DNA of 7,511 nucleotides. Origin: Treponema sp. GTDB lineage: Bacteria; Spirochaetota; Spirochaetia; Treponematales; Breznakiellaceae. The stretch lies in assembly GCA_031259035.1 (NCBI GenBank), contig JAIRLZ010000297.1, forward strand, positions 1 to 7,511. The letters are read 5' to 3'. Numbering within the stretch: position 1 is the stretch's first letter; the number at the start of each line of letters is the position of its first letter. This document shows, piece by piece, positions 1 through 5,424 of the stretch. The notes under the pieces are model-generated. The model was not told the DNA's origin and searched no databases. It saw only the letters and a list, made by a program, of their open reading frames with translations. A program made the position numbers and the translations under genes.

Positions 1-56
1 ACCGCAGGTTCGCAACCGCAGGTTCGCAACCGCAGGTTCGCAACCGCAGGTTCGCG
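1..56. repeat. 14-bp tandem repeat, four copies, cut by window edge
   Basis: Four head-to-tail copies of ACCGCAGGTTCGCA start at 1, 15, 29 and 43. The last copy differs only in its final base (G for A). The array probably continues to the left of the window. Within it AACC and GGTT alternate with 3-nt spacers (AACC-gca-GGTT and GGTT-cgc-AACC), so every unit takes part in short overlapping inverted repeats. It ends directly beside the TnpB remnant. The function is unknown: it could be a simple slippage-grown repeat or an iteron-like binding array. Confidence 0.9.
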
Positions 57-59
57 TTT

Positions 60-306
60 TGGAACAAGCTCAGATATTTCACTTCGCTGTTTTTTGAACT
101 GTTGCTATTGCACAGCGGCGTCATTGATGGATTTCGCCAAACGCCGGCTCTTCACCATGTTGTTTATCCACACATTCTCAAAGCACAGCCCTAGTTTTTC
201 ACCGGCTCCATAGACAGCTTGTGAAAGAGGACGTTTGTTGATTGCCAGCGCGCTTATGAAGTTTTTCAACTTCGCTTCATTCCTGTCGCTTCCGCGCTTT
301 GTTTTT
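60..306 (-). pseudogene. tnpB: Degraded IS605-family OrfB/TnpB transposase fragment
   Basis: The minus strand keeps pieces of the C-terminal half of a TnpB-like RuvC nuclease split over two frames. One frame gives KARKRQE, a stop (277-279), then SEVEKLHKRAGNQQT, which resembles the family's helix KLHkkiaNqR. The other frame gives LCFEN, NNMVKSRRLAKSINDAA, a stop at 105-107, then QQFKKQ. These match the intact family pattern IEnLnVknMvknrrLAksIsDaaWgqF, in which the Glu of EN is a RuvC catalytic residue. No start codon, N-terminal half, zinc finger or last catalytic Asp is present. The fragment therefore cannot encode a working protein. Recognition comes from motif memory and not from a search, but the order and spacing of the motifs over two frames is convincing. 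Confidence 0.75.
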
Positions 307-447
307 CGGAACAGCCGCCATCAAGACAAAAAACGCGGCTGGAGCGCGACTTTTGAACAGGTTCTTTAAGAAAGCCTTACTACCCTTTGAATGCCGTTTT
401 ATATTGATGGAGAAAATTGTGTTCGCGTAATTCATTGCGGATAAAGA
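307..447. other. Non-coding stretch between TnpB remnant and parS repeat
   Basis: No credible reading frame, promoter or RNA gene is seen here. Together with the flanking remnant and repeats, the whole interval 1-733 is gene-free. It probably contains further unrecognisable insertion-sequence debris. A small palindrome GAAC-ag-GTTC lies around 355-364. Confidence 0.5.
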
Positions 448-620
448 AGTTGCATCGCCCGCTCCACGCCTCTATTTCGGCGGCGGCGCCTCCCTTGTCG
501 TACAAGCCCCGCGCTTCTCAGGCTCTATGGGCAATGGCGGATTCAATGTTTCACGTGAAACATTTTTAGCATGGCGCAAGGCATGGCAATAGAGCGGGCT
601 TCTGAAAACCAGCGGACTTC
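448..620. repeat. Direct repeat copy A (parS-containing block)
   Basis: This 173-bp block is repeated at 660-829. The copies differ by three substitutions near the left end and three small indels (GGC and one G extra in copy A, one C missing in copy A), roughly 96% identity by eye. Copy A corresponds to the last about 30 codons of the phosphopantetheinyl transferase gene plus about 75 bp downstream. Here the single-base indels break the reading frame, so it is a dead duplicate of that gene's 3' end. A small inverted repeat CTTGT-cgt-ACAAG (494-506) occurs in both copies. The spacer between copies is 39 bp (621-659). Confidence 0.93.
547..562. other. parS: parS centromere site 1 (perfect ParB-binding palindrome)
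   Basis: The sequence TGTTTCACGTGAAACA is a perfect 16-bp palindrome identical to the bacterial chromosomal parS consensus, the loading site for the CTP-dependent clamp ParB/Spo0J and, through it, SMC. The palindrome extends to 20 bp (545-564, AA/TT flanks). It lies in copy A of the duplicated block and outside any intact gene. The match is seen directly; binding by ParB in this organism is inferred. Confidence 0.9.
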
Positions 621-659
621 CTAGACGGGACGCTTTCGCAACAACTCACGCCCAGACGC

Positions 660-829
660 AGTTGCATCGTCCGCGCCGCGCCTCTATTTCGGCGGCGCCT
701 CCCTTGTCGTACAAGCCCCGCGCTTCTCAGGCTCTATGGCAATGGCGGATTCAATGTTTCACGTGAAACATTTTTAGCATGGCGCAAGGCATGGCAATAG
801 AGCGGCGCTTCTGAAAACCAGCGGACTTC
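660..829. repeat. Direct repeat copy B, overlapping the PPTase 3' end
   Basis: This is the 170-bp partner of 448-620 in the same orientation. Positions 734-829 are coding (the C-terminus of the phosphopantetheinyl transferase), whereas 660-733 lie downstream of its stop codon. This copy keeps the open frame, so it is probably the original or the maintained one. Similarity stops at about 829/620, inside the gene, although a few matching bases beyond suggest the true junction may have decayed. Confidence 0.93.
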
Positions 830-1459
830 AGGACAGGTTTCTTTTCCGGCGTTTTTCGCGCAGTTCGACGTCTCCCACATACAGTATAGTATATACTGTT
901 CCGAGGCCTCGTTTCCAAGACGATACTGGCAAAAAACGCTGTTTTCTTGAAAAAAGGCGCGTGTGAAATCGGGCGCTTTCAGCATATCAAAGACCGACAG
1001 CCCATGTAATTTTATATAACTTTCTTTAAACGTCCAGATTTGGTAAAATCGCGTCAATCGCTCCGCAGAGTCTGCGGCGGAAACGAGGAAATGCCGCTCG
1101 GCGGAAGAAAAAGCGCGTTTTGCAATTCCATCCATGTTTTTGCATTCATCCATGAACTGAATGTCGCAGCCAATGCGGAACGCGCCTGACGGAACATACC
1201 CAATCGCAACCATATTCATGGAATGTGAAATGCTAAAATCCGCGTGGCGATTGGCAAAGAACGGACGCCCGCCCGCTTCGGTCTTAATTTCGGAAGAGGG
1301 ATCATGCGAAAAATATTGCGCGTCAATGAGTCGCAGCAACCGGCGCCCTTCATTATGCGGAATATGTGCGCCTGTTTTGGCATGGGGCATATAGGATAGC
1401 CCGATAGTCAGAGGGCTGGACCGGCTGCGCTGGCGATTTTTTTTACCCATGCTATACAC
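734..1459 (-). CDS. 4'-phosphopantetheinyl transferase, Sfp type
   Basis: This family transfers the phosphopantetheine arm of coenzyme A to a serine of carrier proteins used by fatty acid, polyketide or non-ribosomal peptide synthesis. The 241 residues match the usual Sfp-type length. Visible motifs are GRPFF (64-68), FSISHS with the conserved His (75-80), IGCDIQ with metal-binding Asp99 (96-101), FSSAERHFL (117-125) and WTFKESYIK with Lys145, Glu146 and Lys150 (142-150). Gln101 replaces the usual Glu of the GxDxE motif. The start is uncertain: GTG at 1459 overlaps the upstream gene by 8 bp, while ATG at 1450 (Met4) starts one base after that gene's stop. Neither has a strong ribosome-binding site, so translational coupling is likely. 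The C-terminal tail is encoded by a parS-bearing repeat. The carrier substrate cannot be told from this window. Confidence 0.87.
   Translation of the reverse strand: MYSMGKKNRQRSRSSPLTIGLSYMPHAKTGAHIPHNEGRRLLRLIDAQYFSHDPSSEIKTEAGGRPFFANRHADFSISHSMNMVAIGYVPSGAFRIGCDIQFMDECKNMDGIAKRAFSSAERHFLVSAADSAERLTRFYQIWTFKESYIKLHGLSVFDMLKAPDFTRAFFQENSVFCQYRLGNEASEQYILYCMWETSNCAKNAGKETCPEVRWFSEAPLYCHALRHAKNVSRETLNPPLP
755..770. other. parS: parS centromere site 2, inside the PPTase coding sequence
   Basis: This is a second perfect TGTTTCACGTGAAACA, 208 bp from the first, also with a 20-bp extended palindrome (753-772). On the minus strand it is translated within Asn-Val-Ser-Arg-Glu-Thr near the end of the phosphopantetheinyl transferase. 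A parS site inside a gene end is common in bacteria. Two consensus sites about 200 bp apart would be expected to act as one strong ParB-loading locus. Confidence 0.9.
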
Positions 1460-2315
1460 AATGCGTCCCGTTCCACGCCCCGCTCAAAGGAGGAATCGCC
1501 TCCAACACGGCATCCTCAATTTTTTTGCCGCCGGCAGTCCTGCCGAGTTTTCGCTCACGCCGGAATTCGCCGTGAAAATCACTTCCCGCCGTGATGAAAA
1601 GCCCCAGTTTATGTCCTAACGCTTCCAATCGCTTGCAATGTCCCAGCTTTGCCGTCGGGTGCCACGCCTCAATGCCGTCAAGCCCCTGTTCCTTCAAAGA
1701 CGCCAACAACGCGGGAAGCCGCCCCCAAGCGACATATAGAGACATGGGATGCGCCAGCACCGCAATGCCGCCCGCCGCCTTGATAAGACGCGCCGCATCC
1801 TGAAAGGCGGGATTTTCCTTCGGCGCATAGAATGGGCGCCCCTTCCCCAAATAACGGTCGAACGCCTGCTTCATATTTTTTACGATTTTATGCTGAATAA
1901 GAATTTTCGCAAAGTGCGGACGCCCCACCGAATGGCCGCCGGACTGTTGTACAACATCCTCATAAACAATATACAGGTTTAATTCCTCATTGATGCGCCG
2001 GACAATTTCCTTGTTGCGTTTTTCTCGCGTATGCGCAAGCCTCGCGATTGACGCGGAAAAAGCCGCATCCGGCATATGCAGACCAAGTCCCAAAAGATGA
2101 AATTCACCCGGTTCCCAATGTATCGCAAATTCAATGCCCGAAATAAACCGTATGCCTAACCGCGTGGCTTCGGAACGCGCCTCATCAAGACCGTCAATCG
2201 TATCATGATCCGTCAAAGCGATGGCGGACAACCCAATAGCGCGCGCTTCCGTTATGAGCTGGCTTGGAGTTAAACTGCCGTCTGACGCTGTTGAATGGGT
2301 ATGGAGATCGATCAT
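1452..2315 (-). CDS. PHP-domain phosphoesterase, TrpH/RNase AM (YciV) group
   Basis: The PHP family uses a trinuclear metal centre to hydrolyse phosphoesters. The closest characterised group has 5'-3' exoribonuclease and nucleotide 3',5'-bisphosphate phosphatase activity on RNA ends. From the ATG at 2315 the protein has 287 residues, close to the roughly 290 of E. coli YciV. Metal ligands appear in order: DLHTHS (His5, His7), TDHDT (Asp36, His37), GIE (Glu62), the region around His73, GRPH (His134), LAHP (His189) and GSDFH (Asp246, His248). The set looks complete, so the enzyme should be active. The frame stays open back to a GTG at 2444, but those 43 extra residues are Arg-rich and unlike the family, which begins at or just before the DLHTH strand. 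The 3' end overlaps or abuts the phosphopantetheinyl transferase start. The exact substrate is inferred. Confidence 0.87.
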   Translation of the reverse strand: MIDLHTHSTASDGSLTPSQLITEARAIGLSAIALTDHDTIDGLDEARSEATRLGIRFISGIEFAIHWEPGEFHLLGLGLHMPDAAFSASIARLAHTREKRNKEIVRRINEELNLYIVYEDVVQQSGGHSVGRPHFAKILIQHKIVKNMKQAFDRYLGKGRPFYAPKENPAFQDAARLIKAAGGIAVLAHPMSLYVAWGRLPALLASLKEQGLDGIEAWHPTAKLGHCKRLEALGHKLGLFITAGSDFHGEFRRERKLGRTAGGKKIEDAVLEAIPPLSGAWNGTHCV

Positions 2316-2323
2316 GTGCGGGT

Positions 2324-2352
2324 AGTATACCACTCGCGTCTTAAAAACACAA
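2324..2352 (-). promoter_or_regulatory. Candidate sigma-70-type promoter for the PHP gene
   Basis: On the minus strand, TTGTGT (2352-2347) is followed after exactly 17 bp by TATACT (2329-2324), which matches the -10 consensus at five of six positions. The -35 box is weak. Transcription would begin within a few bases of the ATG at 2315, and no ribosome-binding site is visible, so this would give a nearly leaderless mRNA. It lies in the 132-bp gap after the chemoreceptor gene. Chance occurrence is possible. Confidence 0.35.
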
Positions 2353-2447
2353 TGAGCCGACGCGCCTCCACGCCGCCGCGCCGTATGCGGCTTTTGCTGG
2401 AACATGCCGTAGGAATGAAGCGTATACATTCGCGCATCAGACACACG

Positions 2448-4379
2448 TCACGTTTTTCTTGAAACGGACGCGATATTTTCAATATTGCCGTTATACACGA
2501 CCAGCATCTTTTCAATTTCTTCTTTAGACACATTGGATTGTTCAATCATGGTATTGAGGGTCGCTTTAATGCCGTCATATTCCTTAAATGTTGATTCAAG
2601 AGAAGCGACATCCCGGTTCACAGAATCAATTAAGGATAATTCCTGCGAATTTGTTGACACAAGATTTTGTATGCGGCTCTTGGCGTTCTCAACTTCGATT
2701 TTGACATTTTCCATTTTCACAGAAAGCTCGCGTATGCTTTTTATGAGGGTTTGCATATTCCCCGATATGCTGTCCACCGCATTTTTGGTGGTCGCGGCGT
2801 GTTTGCGGATTTCCGACGCCACCACCGCGAAACCCTTGCCCGCCGCGCCCGCACGGGCCGCCTCAATAGCGGCGTTCAGAGCGAGAATGTTGGTTACTTC
2901 CGTAACATTGTTGATGGCGGAAAGATTTTCCGCCGCTTTTTTGGCTTCGCCCTGGAGGGCTTCTGTTATGTGAAAGGATTCGTTAAATTCCTTGTCTATG
3001 GTGTTGAAGCCCTTGTCAACGCTGCCAATGTCCTTCTGGCTGCCGGTAAAACTTTCCAGAAAGTCGCTGGTGCTTTTTTTGAATGAGGCGGTTTCTTTCT
3101 TCATATAATCCGACACCGGACCAAAGCTGTCGTTGAGGTATGTGATGGTAATATTGAGAAGTTCGCTTCGGGAGGTGATCTCGAAAATGAGGGATTTGAG
3201 CTTGCTTTCCACATAATGGAAAAGCCGTCTGGTTTTATAGGGGTCAATCTCTCCGTCTTTAAGGGGCTTTCCGAAAAACACCGCCGTGAGGGTCTGATTG
3301 TGATGGGTAAAAAGCTCCTCGCCGTATGTGTTAAAGCCTATAAAACTATTTTCGCTGAATATTCGATTGAACTCGTCAATTTTCCGAATCTCTTTGAGTT
3401 CCGTATACCTGAACACACAATTAAACAGAAGGCTCCCCTGAATCCCTCCGGGGAGAAAATTTTTCGTCTTCTCAAGGGCTTTTTTTGTATTGCTTATAAT
3501 ATCGCCTCTTCGCAGCAAAAACATTTTTGTACCAGCCTCAATGTAGCAGAAGAACTCCAAGCCTTTCCCATCAACAGCGACGTTGGGACTGCGCACATAC
3601 ACGCTGTCTCCTATCGTAACGCCAAAAGGATTCTTTGCGCATACATCCCCGCTAATTTTATCCACCCCGGAAAGGCCGAGAAGCTTTGCGTAATAAGGGG
3701 CGGCGTCCTGCCCGTCAATTTCCCATACTACCCGCCCTTTCCGCGTTTCCGAGCGGGTAACTATAAAACTGGTTGTAGTGGGCTCGCAATGCACATAGTG
3801 ATCAAAAAAGAAAGGTATCTTCATTTTGAGGATCATCACCACAAGTCCGTCATTGGAAACGCGCTCATCAAGGGCAACGAGTGTTTTGACAAAGGAAAGT
3901 TCATCCGCCGCGGCGCCTCCGACAAAGGCTAAGTTGAGTCTCTTCTCCAAGGTGAATTCCTTTATAATTTTTTCACCCATACATAAGCCGTCAAAAAAGA
4001 TCAGCCCCAGGTATTCATCGGGGCTTGTGATACGGCCTCCCAGTTTACGTTTGAGTTCCTCTATGGCGTTTATGGCTGAACGGGTGGGATTTTCCTTAAC
4101 CCCGGTCTGGAATGACGTGATAACCTCGGCGACTTCGCTCGAGGAGAGGGACATGGCGACTATCCCCTTTTCTATGGCGCGCTGAGTAGACCAGCCTCCA
4201 ATCATGGATGCGCCGATACAGATCGCATGGGGAAACGCCTTTTTCAGCGCCTTTTGGGGTTCGTTCTTTTCAAATTCGACGGAAAAGAAATAGATGACTA
4301 CTTTGATGTCAGGCTGATCTATCTCTTTTACAATACCTTCAATATCAAAACTATTTCTTGACGCGACTTTGATTGCCAT
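2448..4379 (-). CDS. Soluble FIST-domain methyl-accepting chemotaxis protein
   Basis: This is a probable cytoplasmic chemoreceptor that couples a FIST ligand-binding module, thought to bind small molecules such as amino acids, to CheA/CheW signalling. The 643 residues show FIST_N signatures IGASMIGG (55-62) and FVGGAAADE (152-160), FIST_C signatures [10 protein letters not shown] (319-328) and [10 protein letters not shown] with NQTL (346-364), a coiled linker (about 385-470), and the MCP hairpin tip [16 protein letters not shown] ... [13 protein letters not shown] (496-526), then a returning coiled coil. No transmembrane segment or HAMP domain is seen. The signalling domain is short for the family, and the tip reads AGAAGKGF where the consensus has AGExGxGF. 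The ATG at 4379 is set by a strong ribosome-binding site, TAAGGAGG (4392-4385), five bases upstream. It is the first of three minus-strand genes, 132 bp before the PHP start. Confidence 0.93.
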   Translation of the reverse strand: MAIKVASRNSFDIEGIVKEIDQPDIKVVIYFFSVEFEKNEPQKALKKAFPHAICIGASMIGGWSTQRAIEKGIVAMSLSSSEVAEVITSFQTGVKENPTRSAINAIEELKRKLGGRITSPDEYLGLIFFDGLCMGEKIIKEFTLEKRLNLAFVGGAAADELSFVKTLVALDERVSNDGLVVMILKMKIPFFFDHYVHCEPTTTSFIVTRSETRKGRVVWEIDGQDAAPYYAKLLGLSGVDKISGDVCAKNPFGVTIGDSVYVRSPNVAVDGKGLEFFCYIEAGTKMFLLRRGDIISNTKKALEKTKNFLPGGIQGSLLFNCVFRYTELKEIRKIDEFNRIFSENSFIGFNTYGEELFTHHNQTLTAVFFGKPLKDGEIDPYKTRRLFHYVESKLKSLIFEITSRSELLNITITYLNDSFGPVSDYMKKETASFKKSTSDFLESFTGSQKDIGSVDKGFNTIDKEFNESFHITEALQGEAKKAAENLSAINNVTEVTNILALNAAIEAARAGAAGKGFAVVASEIRKHAATTKNAVDSISGNMQTLIKSIRELSVKMENVKIEVENAKSRIQNLVSTNSQELSLIDSVNRDVASLESTFKEYDGIKATLNTMIEQSNVSKEEIEKMLVVYNGNIENIASVSRKT

Positions 4380-4407
4380 AGTTTCCTCCTTAAGGATGCA
4401 AAGTGAG

Positions 4408-4438
4408 GCTGTTCCAAAATGTCAAATTTTGGAACAGC
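4408..4438. repeat. 13-bp perfect inverted repeat upstream of the FIST-MCP gene
   Basis: GCTGTTCCAAAAT (4408-4420) and its exact complement ATTTTGGAACAGC (4426-4438) flank a 5-nt loop. It lies 15 bp upstream of the chemoreceptor ribosome-binding site. There is no T-run on either side to make it a normal terminator. On the minus strand the loop edge contains TTGACA (4425-4420), a perfect -35 sequence, but only a poor -10 follows at the right distance. It could be an operator, an mRNA 5' hairpin or the folded end of an insertion sequence. The TTTTGGAAC core recurs at 57-65 and, reversed, at 4492-4500. Confidence 0.8.
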
Positions 4439-4706
4439 AACCTTAAAATTAAGAGAAAAAGCGGCTGTTTTGCCACTTTTTCCAAGAGCTAGTTCCAAAA
4501 CTAACCGTGTTTCTGTTTGGCATCCGCCTCGTGACGAGAAAGAATGGCGTTGTTCACTCGTAACTCATCGTTGTTATCTTCTCATATATATTTTGGTTTG
4601 TCAATAAGAGTTAGTCCCACAGGAGCGGCGGCCGGCGCGGAGGCTGGCATTTGAAGATGTGAAGCTGATCAAAAAGACCGGCAAAAAATGCGAAGGCGTT
4701 CAGTCT
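4439..4706. other. Intergenic AT-rich region with repeats, no gene seen
   Basis: No supported gene lies in 4380-4731. An imperfect hairpin GAAAAAGCGGC-tgtttt-GCCACTTTTTC (4455-4482, one mismatch in 11 pairs) follows the large inverted repeat. A reversed copy of the motif seen at 56-70 lies at 4487-4501 (14 of 15 bases match). A minus-strand TTGACA (4604-4599) could belong to a chemoreceptor promoter, but no convincing -10 is found. From about 4620 the DNA becomes GC-rich. A plus-strand frame there (4606-4743), open but without a start codon, has a basic peptide and may be a gene remnant. The whole stretch looks like mobile-element debris or a short dispersed repeat. Confidence 0.45.
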
Positions 4707-4732
4707 AAAAGCCGCCCCTTCAGAGGGCGGTT
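4707..4732 (-). terminator. Rho-independent terminator of the 4732-5391 gene
   Basis: Read on the minus strand, a stem CCGCCCT / GGGGCGG (six Watson-Crick pairs plus one G-U) with a 5-nt loop is followed by CTTTTAG, giving a short U-tract of four. It begins immediately after the TGA stop at 4734-4732, which is typical placement. The U-tract is short, so efficiency may be modest. Confidence 0.6.
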
Positions 4733-5391
4733 CATTCCCCTATAATTTCCACCCCGCCCTTCTTTACATGCGCGACAACATCGTACCACACGTTCACCTT
4801 GAAACGGGCGAGCCTGCTCATGTCATGCACGGCGTTTCCGGCGTCCGCCTTTGGTACATCCGCATACATACGCGACAACGCGGCTTTGTCTTGTTCTTCC
4901 AGATCAAGCGCGTTGTATATGGCGGGAAAGCCATTGTCGTTGTACCATGTATAGATGGGAATCGCGTGTTCCGGCGCAATAACGTCTGAAAAAATGCGAT
5001 ATGGAAAAACCCAGACCGCTTCAGGATCATAGGGCAGAAGCGAGCCGTTCGGCGTTTTAACGGAATCAATGAAAAGCTCGGCGCCTTCAATTTCAATAAT
5101 CTGAGGGGGCGCGACATCTTTTCCTTGAGAAAAAATCTCCATGTCAACAGCGTCTATGTTGTCAATGATCATCGAATAAAAGCGGAATTCGGCTTTTATG
5201 GAGGAATCGTTTCGCTCCAGCAGTCTAAACCGGACAGGAACAAAGGTTTCCCGCAACTCTCTCAGTCGCCGCGTCTTTCCCTCAAGGCGTTTAGCCTGAT
5301 AGGAAACAATAAACGGAAAGAAGCCGGCGACTCCGCCAATCACGAGCGCAATGACGACAAGGAACATGACAATAACGCTTGCTTTTTTCAT
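4732..5391 (-). CDS. Membrane-anchored protein of unknown function
   Basis: The 219-residue protein begins MKKAS and has one strong hydrophobic segment (about residues 6-29), read as an uncleaved anchor or a signal peptide. The rest is predicted outside the inner membrane. The soluble part is rich in beta-type sequence with several aromatic stretches (VWVFPYRIF, IYTWYNDNGFPAIYN), and I recognise no family. The open frame continues upstream to 6114, but that part is antisense to the receptor gene and low in coding character, so Met at 5391 is chosen. No clear ribosome-binding site precedes it. The gene starts 33 bp from the divergent receptor gene and ends at a terminator, so it is a single-gene unit. 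Its pairing with an outer membrane receptor suggests an envelope role, by inference only. Confidence 0.75.
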   Translation of the reverse strand: MKKASVIVMFLVVIALVIGGVAGFFPFIVSYQAKRLEGKTRRLRELRETFVPVRFRLLERNDSSIKAEFRFYSMIIDNIDAVDMEIFSQGKDVAPPQIIEIEGAELFIDSVKTPNGSLLPYDPEAVWVFPYRIFSDVIAPEHAIPIYTWYNDNGFPAIYNALDLEEQDKAALSRMYADVPKADAGNAVHDMSRLARFKVNVWYDVVAHVKKGGVEIIGE

Positions 5392-5424
5392 AACAATAGC
5401 TATAGTATCATAATAGAGGTTGTT
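5379..5424 (+). promoter_or_regulatory. Divergent promoter region and receptor ribosome-binding site
   Basis: Only 33 bp (5392-5424) separate the two divergent start codons. On the plus strand TTGCTT (5379-5384), then 16 bp, then TATAGT (5401-5406) forms a plausible promoter whose -35 lies inside the opposite gene. AGAGG (5415-5419) sits five bases before the ATG and fixes the receptor start. On the minus strand TATGAT (5412-5407) is a possible -10, but its -35 is poor. Overlapping promoters would make the two genes compete or be co-regulated. Confidence 0.45.

Noticed and set aside
1..56. CRISPR array
   Set aside because: The units are contiguous 14-mers without unique spacers, and no cas genes are present.
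660..733. GC-rich stem GCGCCGC/GCGGCGC downstream of the transferase as a terminator
   Set aside because: A stem can be drawn on the minus strand but no T-run follows, and the sequence varies between the two repeat copies at this place.
881..899. Perfect inverted repeat ACAGTATA-gta-TATACTGT
   Set aside because: It sits within the transferase coding sequence and encodes ordinary residues (QYILYC). The half-sites are in the wrong order for a LexA box, and no regulatory context is seen.
2316..2444. 43-codon N-terminal extension of the PHP protein from a GTG start
   Set aside because: The residues are Arg-rich and unlike the family, whose first metal motif DLHTH normally sits near the N-terminus. 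Length from Met at 2315 fits the family.
3435..3480. Terminator-like hairpin on the plus strand (CTCCCC/GGGGAG followed by AAAATTTTT)
   Set aside because: It lies antisense inside the chemoreceptor gene, the stem is short with a 10-nt loop, and there is no plus-strand transcript to end.
3216..3932. Long plus-strand frame of 238 residues
   Set aside because: It is the antisense shadow of the FIST-MCP gene, which has clear FIST and MCP motifs, a strong ribosome-binding site and full length.
4419..4607. Plus-strand frame of 62 residues
   Set aside because: It begins inside the loop of the inverted repeat, has no ribosome-binding site and no recognisable domain. It is probably repeat-derived.
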